DNA from: Candidatus Woesearchaeota archaeon
GTDB taxonomy: Archaea; Nanobdellota; Nanobdellia; Woesearchaeales; JAFGPW01
NCBI GenBank assembly: GCA_016935985.1
Contig: JAFGPW010000007.1
Span: forward strand, 86,956-150,955
Length of the DNA: 64,000 nucleotides
Reading direction: 5' to 3'
The position numbers were made by a program, and so were the translations under genes. Positions within the stretch are counted from its first letter, which is position 1; every line of letters begins with the position of its first letter. This document shows positions 16,380 to 23,466 of the stretch, piece by piece. The notes beneath the pieces were generated by a model that worked only from the letters and a program-made list of their open reading frames with translations, searched no databases and was not told where the DNA came from.

Positions 16380-16487
16380 ATGGGAGAACAGACCAGGGAA
16401 ACCTTCCCTGAGGAACGCAAGAAGAGGCGGTACCGGAACCGCTACCGCGCTGGCGGCCCGTTGCGCAGCCAGAAGAGCAACCGGTGA
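16380..16487 (+). CDS. Tiny Arg/Lys-rich protein (35 aa)
   Basis: MGEQTRETFPEERKKRRYRN followed by RYRAGGPLRSQKSNR. Codon third positions are strongly GC-biased as in neighbouring genes. A TATA box about 26 bases upstream would give a leaderless or nearly leaderless message. An overlapping ATG 8 bases earlier opens another frame with poorer codon use. The composition suggests a nucleic-acid-binding or ribosome-associated peptide, but this is a guess. It converges with the endonuclease-like gene one base away. Confidence 0.5.
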   Translation: MGEQTRETFPEERKKRRYRNRYRAGGPLRSQKSNR

Positions 16488-16488
16488 A

Positions 16489-16848
16489 TCAGCCCGATAT
16501 CGCCATGAACTCTACCTTGCCTTCATCAACCTGCTGACGAACCTTCTGCTGCTTCGCCGACAGCCTGCTCGCTCCGGTCTTTATCTCGATGAAGACGATC
16601 CGGTCCTCCTCGAAGGAGATCCCATCGATTGGGCTTCCCAGGAAGCGGAAGTTCTGCGGGTCGAAGGGATAGGACCGCATGAACGGCACGAACTGCTCCC
16701 AGGCCTTGCCGTGCCGGACGCTGTCGCCCGCCCGCGCCGAGCGCAGCTCGGCGACCGTCTTCCTGAGCGAGAGGAATGCCTTGAGCAGGAGCGCGAACGC
16801 GATGAGCATCGCGAGAAGCAGCAGCGTGAGATAAGCCTCGTATGCCAT
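16489..16848 (-). CDS. Membrane-anchored endonuclease related to archaeal Holliday junction resolvase
   Basis: 119 residues. One N-terminal membrane helix (about 5-27, AYLTLLLLAMLIAFALLLKAF) is followed by a PD-(D/E)XK-type core. FLGSPIDGISFEEDRIVFIE carries the Asp, and EIKTG carries the E-x-K pair, followed by RLSAKQQKVRQQVDEG. This matches the Endonuc_Holl family (PF10107), whose members are commonly membrane-anchored and of unknown in vivo role. Confidence 0.8.
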   Translation of the reverse strand: MAYEAYLTLLLLAMLIAFALLLKAFLSLRKTVAELRSARAGDSVRHGKAWEQFVPFMRSYPFDPQNFRFLGSPIDGISFEEDRIVFIEIKTGASRLSAKQQKVRQQVDEGKVEFMAISG

Positions 16849-16857
16849 CAGGAAACC

Positions 16858-16989
16858 TCAATCCTGCCTGCGCGCGATTTGCCGCCTGCAAGGCTCGCAT
16901 CGGAGAATGGCATAGGTTGACTCACCGACCGTCTCGGTGCGGAGGAAGGTCATCTCCTTGCCGCACACCGGACAGGCGCGATTGTGCAT
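16858..16989 (-). CDS. Small zinc-ribbon protein (43 aa)
   Basis: MHNRACPVCGKEMTFLRTET through RCEPCRRQIARRQD: CxxC...CxxC spaced 26 residues, a zinc ribbon. The ATG at 16989 is about 25 bases downstream of a minus-strand TATA box (ctttatatcg, 17012-17021), so the transcript is probably leaderless. It precedes the endonuclease-like gene by 9 bases and probably forms an operon with it. Its start overlaps the 3' end of the preceding gene. Confidence 0.7.
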   Translation of the reverse strand: MHNRACPVCGKEMTFLRTETVGESTYAILRCEPCRRQIARRQD

Positions 16990-17318
16990 GACGGCAAGGG
17001 AGATTCCTTGCGATATAAAGGTTTCGGTGACCATCCCTCGCGCTTGCACTCCTCGAGCGCACGCCTAACCCACACCCCCTCGAGAGGCACCACCTCCCTG
17101 ATCTCGTCGACGAGCCCCCAGGCGTCTGCCTCGTCCCTGAAGACTCCCTCGAGGAGCAGGCTCGCGCGATCGTCGAGCGCCTGCAGGGTGTTCGTCGCCG
17201 GGTGGCTCGCGAGGAAGGTCTTCACCGCCTCCACGCTCGGACTCGCGACCGTGAGGTGGATGATGCAGGGGGTCAGGCCGAGCCGGTGCCAGTCGATGAG
17301 GACAGTCGCGAGGGGCAT
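16950..17318 (-). CDS. Uncharacterised protein, possible stand-alone RAM/Lrp-like ligand-binding domain
   Basis: 122 residues. The pattern CIIHLTVA...VKTFLASHPATNTLQALDD...LLLEGVFRDEADAWGLVDEIREVV...LEGVWV resembles the beta-alpha-beta-beta-alpha-beta RAM fold of Lrp/AsnC regulators, without a DNA-binding part. The last 20 residues overlap the promoter and start of the next gene, so the true C-terminus should be viewed with care. The assignment is tentative. Confidence 0.5.
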   Translation of the reverse strand: MPLATVLIDWHRLGLTPCIIHLTVASPSVEAVKTFLASHPATNTLQALDDRASLLLEGVFRDEADAWGLVDEIREVVPLEGVWVRRALEECKREGWSPKPLYRKESPLPSCTIAPVRCAARR

Positions 17319-17396
17319 GGCGGAAGAAGAAGAGATAAGGGTTTAATAACCGTTTCCGGAAGGTTTAAACAGGATTTCCGATACCACTCTTTTTTG

Positions 17397-17448
17397 TCAC
17401 TACCATTTAATAATAAATTGCGAAAGGTTTATATAATATCACTACCAT
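17397..17448 (+). promoter_or_regulatory. Promoter of the signal peptidase-like gene with flanking direct repeats
   Basis: A TATA box (tttatataat, 17428-17437) lies about 29 bases before the ATG at 17462. The 10-mer tcactaccat occurs on both sides of it (17397-17406 and 17439-17448), 42 bases apart, a possible regulator binding site. Confidence 0.5.
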
Positions 17449-17461
17449 AGAGTCATAAATA

Positions 17462-18013
17462 ATGGTGGCCGAAGCGATCAAGGCGCTCAGGATGGGCCTT
17501 ATCTATCTCATCATGCTAGTCATCTTCCTCTATGGCATCTCGCTCGGTGGCAGCATGGTCCCTGGCATCCCTACTGAAGACCCGTCCGACGGCATCACCG
17601 GCTCGCTCTCGCGGACGATCGCGTTCGTGATGGGTGACGCCGGCACCGCAGAACGGATATCGCCTGCAGACCACATCACTGAGGAGAGCGTGCACGTCTA
17701 CGAGAGCCATATCGTTATTGACCTTCCGGGCGCGCGCTGGGCCACCTTCACCGACACCAATTCCATGGACCCGACAATCGACGCGGGCGCGAACTCTATA
17801 GAGATTGTGCCGGCAGGTCCGGAGGATGTCGGGGTCGGGGACATCATATCCTATACTGACGGCGGGAGCGTGATCATCCACCGCGTGATCGGGATCGGGA
17901 TCGACAGCGAGGGCTGGTACGCCCGCTGCAAGGGCGACAACAACCAGGATCCCGATCCCGACAAGGTCAGGTTCGGCCAGGTGACCGGCATCGTCGTCGC
18001 GGTGCTCTACTGA
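17462..18013 (+). CDS. Signal peptidase I-like protease (S26 family)
   Basis: 183 residues. An N-terminal membrane helix (about 11-28, MGLIYLIMLVIFLYGISL) is followed by a region that includes TNSMDPTID, which carries the catalytic Ser (residue 101, box SMxP). VIIHRVIGI follows, with a His (140) in place of the bacterial Lys, as in archaeal/ER-type signal peptidases. The next box, CKGDNNQDPDPD, supplies Asp residues. The roughly 70-residue acidic stretch between helix and Ser is longer than in minimal family members. It probably cleaves exported or pilin-like proteins at the membrane. The next gene starts 24 bases later on the same strand. Confidence 0.82.
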   Translation: MVAEAIKALRMGLIYLIMLVIFLYGISLGGSMVPGIPTEDPSDGITGSLSRTIAFVMGDAGTAERISPADHITEESVHVYESHIVIDLPGARWATFTDTNSMDPTIDAGANSIEIVPAGPEDVGVGDIISYTDGGSVIIHRVIGIGIDSEGWYARCKGDNNQDPDPDKVRFGQVTGIVVAVLY

Positions 18014-18036
18014 GCATACAAAGAGGCGGGATGACA

Positions 18037-18948
18037 ATGGCACGGCCTCTCCGGGATTTCTGGTTCCTGATGGATGTGCCGGTCAACCACAATCTCAGGG
18101 CGCTCTTCAATGACGAGCCGAATGATGAGAGCGAGAAGGCAGTCTTGCAGGAGTATATCCGCCAAGGGCTCTATAAGTATCACAAGGATGTCGTCGATAT
18201 CATGCGGAAGAAGACCGCTGACTGGAATGAGGAGAGCATCGGTAGGGATCCTACGATCCCCGAGGAGGAACGCGACCTCATCTCCGGTGTCGTCCTCTCC
18301 GGCCACATCAAGGACCCGATGAGGACCGAAGCGCTCCAGGCGCAGGACAAGTGGATCCTCCAGGTGATCGACGGGAGAGCGGCATTCTCTGACCGGATGC
18401 TCCACCTGGCGACCGGCGCAGGCTATATGGAAGGGGGGAAGACTGTCCTCGCCTGGGCGTGGGCGCCGCGGGCTGGGGAGATATTCAGCGCAGAGGACGG
18501 CGATGGGGTCAAGCGGTATTCGATGCAAGGGTATGCCCAGAGACCGAATGCCGAGGTGAACACGGACAACGCCCTGGACCGCATCGTGATCGAGAAACCG
18601 GAAGGGATGGCATCCACGCATATCGACTTCGCAGCGAAGGCGCTCCGCATCACGAAGACGAACTACGGACCCACAGGATCAAGGCTCGCCGGCATGCTGA
18701 TGGTCGCGAGCGGCCTCGCGAACGGCATGCTCTCGCCAATGCCGGACATCTACACGCTCGAGATCGGAAGGAGGATCGTCGAGGAGGCAGGCGGCAGGGT
18801 CACCGACGGGTTCGGCAACCCGCCGATGCCGGGCAGTGGCATCATGGTCGTCTCGAACGGCAGGATCCATCAGGACCTCAGCGACCTCGCGCAGACGGTC
18901 CGTATCTACAGCCCTCAGGACATGCCCGGCGGCGGCAGGATCATATGA
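18037..18948 (+). CDS. Degenerate inositol monophosphatase/FBPase-fold protein
   Basis: 303 residues from the ATG at 18037; GAGGCGG at 18023-18029 is better placed for it than for the ATG at 18031. The layout follows the IMPase fold: KWILQVIDGRAAFSDRM (residues 106-121) sits where active enzymes have W-I-x-D-P-I-D-G-T-x-N-F. APRAGEIFSAEDGDG matches the P-x-x-x-E-L-F-x-A-x-x-G segment, GSRLAGMLMVASGLANGML the G-S-x-A motif, and EEAGGRVTDGFGNP with VVSNGRIHQDL the C-terminal EAGG and N-G-x-H motifs. Two metal-ligand Asp residues appear lost (Gln109; Thr240 in place of the Asp of WDxAAG), and the motif Thr is Arg114. This implies altered or absent phosphatase activity. It follows the signal peptidase-like gene. 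Confidence 0.68.
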   Translation: MARPLRDFWFLMDVPVNHNLRALFNDEPNDESEKAVLQEYIRQGLYKYHKDVVDIMRKKTADWNEESIGRDPTIPEEERDLISGVVLSGHIKDPMRTEALQAQDKWILQVIDGRAAFSDRMLHLATGAGYMEGGKTVLAWAWAPRAGEIFSAEDGDGVKRYSMQGYAQRPNAEVNTDNALDRIVIEKPEGMASTHIDFAAKALRITKTNYGPTGSRLAGMLMVASGLANGMLSPMPDIYTLEIGRRIVEEAGGRVTDGFGNPPMPGSGIMVVSNGRIHQDLSDLAQTVRIYSPQDMPGGGRII

Positions 18949-19231
18949 TGAGCTCGAGGTGCCGCGAGGCGCCGCAGTAGAAGTAGGTCGTGATGTTCTC
19001 GAGGTCGAGCAGCTTCCTGATCTTGCGGAGCTGCCGACGCGCCTTGACCAGCCGGTGCGAGCACTTCACCTCATAGACGTCGACCCGGTCGCCCTTGATG
19101 CCGAGCAGGTCGATCTCGCCGGCCATGCGCCGGCTCTTGTGAGAAACGAGCGGGAGGTGGCTGTACACGACATCATAGTCGTCCTTGATCTGGCCGATCA
19201 GCTCCTTGACGAAGCGGTCATGCTTGTTGAT
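18941..19231 (-). CDS. Small PD-(D/E)XK-like nuclease, probable ATC start
   Basis: 96 residues if translation begins at ATC 19231. The core AGEIDLLGIKGDRVDVYEVK has Glu-Ile-Asp, then Glu-x-Lys, as in VRR-Nuc/Holliday-resolvase-like nucleases. It is followed by a helix (RLVKARRQLRKIRKLL) and a final YFYCGASRHLELII strand. The first conventional start in frame (GTG 19168) would remove the coding-looking NKHDRFVKELIGQIKDDYDV. A GAGGTG (minus strand of 19240-19245) lies 8 bases before the ATC, and a TATA box (19269-19280) predicts start of transcription near 19249. It overlaps the 3' end of the IMPase-like gene by 8 bases. Confidence 0.62.
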   Translation of the reverse strand: MNKHDRFVKELIGQIKDDYDVVYSHLPLVSHKSRRMAGEIDLLGIKGDRVDVYEVKCSHRLVKARRQLRKIRKLLDLENITTYFYCGASRHLELII

Positions 19232-19246
19232 AGTGTGCGCACCTCG

Positions 19247-19268
19247 ATAGTTTCTGTCAGAAAACTAT
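19247..19268 (-). promoter_or_regulatory. Palindrome between TATA box and ribosome binding site of the small nuclease gene
   Basis: The core tttctgtcagaaa is a perfect palindrome around its central base, extended imperfectly to atag...ctat (22 bases). It lies directly downstream of the TATA box (minus strand of 19269-19280). A second inverted repeat, tatacgttttcgtata (19281-19296), lies on the other side. The placement suggests operator sites controlling the nuclease gene. Confidence 0.5.
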
Positions 19269-19364
19269 CCCATATATTACTATACGTTTTCGTATATTTA
19301 TTTTTTTCGGTGGTGGAGTGCCTAATACGCAGATTTAAAAACATCCTCCTCTTTTTCTCCCGGC

Positions 19365-19709
19365 ATGGAGCTCAAGCAGGTGATCCTCATGCGGGCTGAC
19401 CTCAGGCTGCCGAAGGGAAAGATGGCGGCGCAGGCGGCGCACGCCGCGGCCGAGGCGGCGCTGCGCAGCGGGAAAGAGGCCCTCAAGGCCTGGCGCGCCG
19501 CCGGCCAGAAGAAGGTCGTCCTGAAGGTGGCGGACGAGAAGGAGCTCCACCGGTACAACCAGCTCCTCAAGGACGCGGGGATAACGACCGCGGTCATCAC
19601 CGACGCGGGAAGGACCGTCATCGCGCCGGGCACGGTCACCTGCCTCGGCGCTGGGCCCGACGAGGAGGAGAAGATCGACCGGATAACCGGCACGCTCAAG
19701 ATGATGTGA
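19365..19709 (+). CDS. pth2: Peptidyl-tRNA hydrolase, archaeal type (Pth2)
   Basis: 114 residues, standard length. Conserved Pth2 elements: KQVILMRADLRLPKGKMAAQ with the catalytic-site Lys/Gln and AAHAA, then the WRAAGQKKVVLKV segment, NQLLKDAGI, IxDAGRT and the G-P-D-E-E-I/K-I end. It releases peptide from drop-off peptidyl-tRNAs. A TATA-like gatttaaaaac (19332-19342) lies about 28 bases before the ATG, indicating a leaderless message. lysK starts 2 bases after the stop, so the two are an operon. Confidence 0.96.
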   Translation: MELKQVILMRADLRLPKGKMAAQAAHAAAEAALRSGKEALKAWRAAGQKKVVLKVADEKELHRYNQLLKDAGITTAVITDAGRTVIAPGTVTCLGAGPDEEEKIDRITGTLKMM

Positions 19710-19710
19710 G

Positions 19711-21396
19711 ATGGCACGCGCGACCAGAGGAGATGAGGGGAAGGGAAACGCCGAGGACGGGTCCCTTCACTGGGCTGACCAGATGGCGCGCGAGTGCAGG
19801 CGCCGGGTGGAGGAGAGCCCGCTGCTCAAGAAAATCGTCAAGGAGAAGGGCCACATCGTCTACGACGAGAAGACGCCGTCGGGCAAGATCCACATCGGCT
19901 CAGGCCGCGGCTGGATCATCCACGACGCGATCGCGAAGGCGATGAAGAGCATGGGCCTGAAAGGGAGGTTCATCCTCTCGAGCGACGACATCGACCCGTT
20001 CGACAAGATGAACGCTGACCTCCCGCCGAAGTATCGGCAGTACCTCGGCATGCCATTCATGGACATCCCGAGCCCGGAGAAGGGGTACGACTCCTTCGCC
20101 GACTACTATTTCCGCATGTGCACCGACCGGTTCGAGGAGTTCGGCATCGACGCCGAGCTCGAGAGCACGGGCGGGCGCTACCGGAAGGGCGACTTCAACA
20201 AGGCCATCAGGACCGCGCTCGACAAGGCGCACATCATCGACCGGATATTCGAGGAGCTCTACGGCCACCCGTTGGGGAAGCTCCCCTTCAACCCGATCTG
20301 CGAGAAGTGCGGCAGGATCGGCACGACCGTCGCGACCGCATGGGACCCTGACCGCGAGGCCGTCACCTACACCTGCGCGAAGGACGCGGTCGAGTGGGCC
20401 AAGGGCTGCGGCCACACGGGCGAGACGAGCCCGTACGACGGCGCGGGCAAGCTCCCTTGGAAGGTGGAGTGGGCGGCGAAATGGCCGACGGTGGGCGTCG
20501 TGTGCGAGCTCGCGGGGAAAGACCACTTCGCGGCGATGGGGAGCAGGGATGCCGCCATCAGGATCAGCGACCAGGTCTACGGATTCCCGCCGCCATACCC
20601 CTCGACCGCCACGAAGACCGGCAAAGGCTATGAGTTCTTCACCGTCGGCGGGAAGAAGATGAGCACGAGCAAGGGGCAGGGCATCGGCTTTTCCGACATC
20701 ACCGGGTACGTCCCGGCGAACATGCTGCGGTATCTCCTCATCGCGACCAGGCCGCACGCGGTGATCGACTTCGACCCCGAGAACGGCAACGACCTCATCC
20801 TCTTGTATGAGCGCTTCGACCGGACCGAGCGCGTCTACTTCGGCGCCGAGGGGGCGAACGAGCACGAGAAGCAGAAGCACCGGCGCATCTACGAGCTCAG
20901 CCACATCGGTACCATCCCGAAGAGGCTCCCGCCACAGGTGCAGCTGACGCATGCCGGCGTGATCGTCCAGACGCAGCCCACCATCAACGACGCGATCGCG
21001 ACGCTCCAGGAGCTCGGGAACATCCCTGCTGACCTCACGCCGGCCGACCGCCAGTACGTCACCGACCGGCTTCTCTTCGCGAAACGGTGGATCGACACCT
21101 TCGCCGAGGAGCAGTACCGCTTCACGCTCCAGGAGACGGTGACGATGGACCTCGCGCCCAAGGAGAAGGAGGCGCTCTATACTGTCGCCGCGCGGCTGAA
21201 GGAGCGGAAGTGGGATGAGATGTCGCTCCATGAGGAGTTCAGGAGGATCGCCGACGCGGCGGGGCTGCCCACCAAGGAATTCTTCAGGGCCGCCTATCTC
21301 GCCCTCATAGCCAAGGAGCGCGGACCGAAGCTCGCGCGGTTCATCCTCTCGATCGGCGCCGGCAAGGTCGCGAAGGTGCTCGGCACCATCGGGTGA
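19711..21396 (+). CDS. lysK: Lysyl-tRNA synthetase, class I
   Basis: 561 residues. Class I signatures are clear: HIGH-type SGKIHIGSGRG near the N-terminus and KMSTSKGQGIGF (KMSKS) near residue 318. Zinc-type cysteines (CEKCGRIG...CAKDAVEWAKGCGH) and the alpha-helical C-terminal anticodon-binding part complete it. Class I LysRS occurs in most archaea and a few bacteria in place of the class II enzyme. It begins 2 bases after pth2. Confidence 0.96.
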   Translation: MARATRGDEGKGNAEDGSLHWADQMARECRRRVEESPLLKKIVKEKGHIVYDEKTPSGKIHIGSGRGWIIHDAIAKAMKSMGLKGRFILSSDDIDPFDKMNADLPPKYRQYLGMPFMDIPSPEKGYDSFADYYFRMCTDRFEEFGIDAELESTGGRYRKGDFNKAIRTALDKAHIIDRIFEELYGHPLGKLPFNPICEKCGRIGTTVATAWDPDREAVTYTCAKDAVEWAKGCGHTGETSPYDGAGKLPWKVEWAAKWPTVGVVCELAGKDHFAAMGSRDAAIRISDQVYGFPPPYPSTATKTGKGYEFFTVGGKKMSTSKGQGIGFSDITGYVPANMLRYLLIATRPHAVIDFDPENGNDLILLYERFDRTERVYFGAEGANEHEKQKHRRIYELSHIGTIPKRLPPQVQLTHAGVIVQTQPTINDAIATLQELGNIPADLTPADRQYVTDRLLFAKRWIDTFAEEQYRFTLQETVTMDLAPKEKEALYTVAARLKERKWDEMSLHEEFRRIADAAGLPTKEFFRAAYLALIAKERGPKLARFILSIGAGKVAKVLGTIG

Positions 21397-21401
21397 GCGC
21401 C

Positions 21402-21794
21402 ATGCCCGGCGACGTCATCGTCAAGGCATCGCGCATCCACGGCACGGGCGTCTTCGCGGCGAGGGACTTCCGGAAGGGCGAGACGGTCCTCAGATGGGAC
21501 CTGTCGCGCCGGCTGACAAAAAAGCAGGCGGCGGCCGTCCCTGACGACGAGAAGCCGTTCATCACCTTCATTGGCGGGAAGCACACGCTCCTCCTGCCGC
21601 CCGAGCGATTCGTCAACCACTCCTGCGACAACAATACGAGGGCGGAGGGCCATTGCGACGTCGCGGTGCGGGACATCCGAGAGGATGAGGAAATCACCGC
21701 CGACTACGCCGATGACCTCGAGCCCGGCGTCGAGATGGCCTGCAGGTGCGGATCTCCCCGATGCAGGAGGGTCATCAGGAATCTCGGGGAGTGA
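21402..21794 (+). CDS. SET-domain protein (putative lysine methyltransferase)
   Basis: 130 residues, little more than the SET domain. The opening IHGTGVFAARDFRKGE is the usual SET start, RFVNHSCDNNT is the NHSC substrate/cofactor motif, and DEEITADYADD matches the G-E-E-x-x-x-D-Y motif. A post-SET-like cluster follows (CRCGSPRCRR). It would methylate lysines of proteins using S-adenosylmethionine. The ATG at 21402 lies 8 bases after GGTGA, which overlaps the lysK stop; an in-frame GTG at 21393 is an alternative. Confidence 0.85.
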   Translation: MPGDVIVKASRIHGTGVFAARDFRKGETVLRWDLSRRLTKKQAAAVPDDEKPFITFIGGKHTLLLPPERFVNHSCDNNTRAEGHCDVAVRDIREDEEITADYADDLEPGVEMACRCGSPRCRRVIRNLGE

Positions 21795-21810
21795 CGGCGG
21801 CAATCCGAAA

Positions 21811-21822
21811 ACTATATATAAC
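21811..21822 (+). promoter_or_regulatory. TATA box of the retropepsin-like/RimK-like pair
   Basis: actatatataac, about 30 bases upstream of the ATG at 21847. Confidence 0.6.
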
Positions 21823-21846
21823 GAGCGAGATTCGGGCAGTGGTATA

Positions 21847-22221
21847 ATGTTCGAACTTCCCCTGATCGAGCGGCACCAGCGCATCAAGGGCTGCATCGTC
21901 ATCGGGCTCACCGAGGAGGTCGTCGTCGTCGGCGACTACGGCGAGAAGAGGCTCATAGCGCGGGTCGATACCGGCGCCACCAAGAGCTCGGTCGACGCGA
22001 GGCTCGCGGCTGAGCTCCGGCTCGGCCCGGTGACGCGGACGAAGATGGTCAAGTCGGCGCACGGCCACTCGCTGCGTCCGGCGATCGACGCGACGATCGA
22101 GATCGCGGGGAAGCGATTGACATCAGATTTCACGCTCGCCGACCGGAGCAACCTGAAGTACAAGGTGCTCCTCGGCCAGAACATCCTGAAAGGGTTCCTC
22201 ATCGATCCGAGGCTCCCGTGA
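21847..22221 (+). CDS. RimK-associated retropepsin-like protein (putative ATP-dependent zinc protease family)
   Basis: 124 residues. RVDTGATKSSVDARLA is the aspartic-protease D-T-G-A motif, and HSLRPAIDATIEIAGK with YKVLLGQNIL completes the single retropepsin-like lobe (PF05618). Family members are typically encoded next to RimK-like ATP-grasp ligases, as here (20 bases before the next gene). A role in processing the ligase product is suspected in the literature but not settled. Longer upstream readings overlap the SET gene and are not supported. Confidence 0.85.
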   Translation: MFELPLIERHQRIKGCIVIGLTEEVVVVGDYGEKRLIARVDTGATKSSVDARLAAELRLGPVTRTKMVKSAHGHSLRPAIDATIEIAGKRLTSDFTLADRSNLKYKVLLGQNILKGFLIDPRLP

Positions 22222-22240
22222 AGGGTAAAGGGGGAATACC

Positions 22241-23335
22241 ATGCTCAGAGGAGCGGTCATCAGCCAGCAGAGCACGTCCTCGAAATGGACCGTCGAACGC
22301 ATGCGGAAGTACTTCGACACGGTCGACGACATCAAGCTCTCGGACATCGAGGTCAACCTCGGCGAGCGGGAGAAGGTTCTCCACGACGGCAGGCCCCTCG
22401 GCGAGTACGACTGCATCTACGCGAAGGGATCGTTCCGCTTCGCCGCGCTCCTGCGCTCCATCACCACGTTCCTCGCCGACAAGGCCTACATGCCCATCAA
22501 GCCGAACGCCTTCACGATCGTCCACAACAAGCTGCTCACCCACCTCGAGCTCGAGAAGGGCGGAATCCCGATGCCGAAGACCTACATCTCCTCGACCACC
22601 GCCGCCGCGAAGAAGGTGCTCGAGTCCCTCAACTACCCGATCATCATGAAGTTCCCGTCAGGCACGCAAGGGAAGGGGGTGATGTTCGCGGACTCCTACT
22701 CGAGCGCGATCACGCTCCTCGACGCCCTCGCGACGCTCAACCAGCCGTTCATCATCCAGGAGTACGTCGAGACCGGCGGGACCGACGTCCGCGCGATCGT
22801 CGTCGGCGACAAGGTGGTGGCTGCGATGAAGCGCAAGGCCGAGCACGGCGAGAAGCGCGCGAACATCCATGCCGGCGGCAAGGGCGAGGCCTACGAGCTC
22901 GACATGAGGACGAAGCAGATCGCTGTCAAGACGGCGAAGCTCCTCGGCACAGACATCTGCGGGGTCGACATCCTGGAAGGTCACAAGGGGCCGGTGGTGA
23001 TCGAGGCGAACATCTCGCCGGGGCTGCAGGGCATCACCGAGTACACGGGGATCGACGTCGCGGACCGGATCGCCCGATTCTTGTATGAGCGGGCGAGCGG
23101 GAAGACCCAGGCGGAGCGCAAGAACGGCGCTGCGCAGATACTCTCGACCGTCGGCATCAAGACGACCGGGAACGGCTGCCAGCACCTGCTCACCAACATA
23201 TCCTATCGGGGCAACAGGATACTGCTTCCCGAGATCCTCACCATGATATCCAGGTTCAAGGATGGTGAGGATGTGGTGATCGACGTCTGCAAGGGAAGGA
23301 TCGTCATCAAGGAAGAGGATGTCACGAAGGACTGA
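22241..23335 (+). CDS. RimK-like ATP-grasp ligase
   Basis: 364 residues. The ATP-grasp core includes KLLTHLELEKGGIPMPKTY, the phosphate-binding YPIIMKFPSGTQGKGVMF, QEYVETGGTDVRAIVVGDKV and the metal-binding end GVDILEGHKGPVVIEANISP. It belongs to the RimK/LysX group that joins an amino acid to a carboxylate (glutamate addition to proteins or cofactors). A C-terminal extension of about 90 residues follows the core and is not part of minimal RimK. The partner is the retropepsin-like protein just upstream. The substrate cannot be told from sequence. Confidence 0.85.
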   Translation: MLRGAVISQQSTSSKWTVERMRKYFDTVDDIKLSDIEVNLGEREKVLHDGRPLGEYDCIYAKGSFRFAALLRSITTFLADKAYMPIKPNAFTIVHNKLLTHLELEKGGIPMPKTYISSTTAAAKKVLESLNYPIIMKFPSGTQGKGVMFADSYSSAITLLDALATLNQPFIIQEYVETGGTDVRAIVVGDKVVAAMKRKAEHGEKRANIHAGGKGEAYELDMRTKQIAVKTAKLLGTDICGVDILEGHKGPVVIEANISPGLQGITEYTGIDVADRIARFLYERASGKTQAERKNGAAQILSTVGIKTTGNGCQHLLTNISYRGNRILLPEILTMISRFKDGEDVVIDVCKGRIVIKEEDVTKD

Positions 23336-23400
23336 AGACGTCCGCGTTCGTCCGCTTAGGGTGACGAATGTAACCATCCTTGAGTAAAGAAAAACGGAAA

Positions 23401-23466
23401 CTATTTATAGGTCTCCTTCTCCGCTCCCTTTATTCTCACAGTATCTCTAGGTGTGAGAGGGGGTCG
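23401..23466 (+). promoter_or_regulatory. Promoter and hairpin leader of the purine operon
   Basis: TATA box ctatttatag (23401-23410). Transcription should begin near 23431, just before a 7-bp stem (tctcaca 23434-23440 with tgtgaga 23452-23458, loop 11). The 3' arm leads straight into a G-rich ribosome binding site (gagaggggg, 23455-23463), so the hairpin could occlude it. This is a candidate control point for the ten-gene operon. Confidence 0.5.

Noticed and set aside
23380-23466. TTG 23380 as start of purM
   Set aside because: It lies upstream of the TATA box and would translate the promoter itself; the residues gained are not PurM-like.
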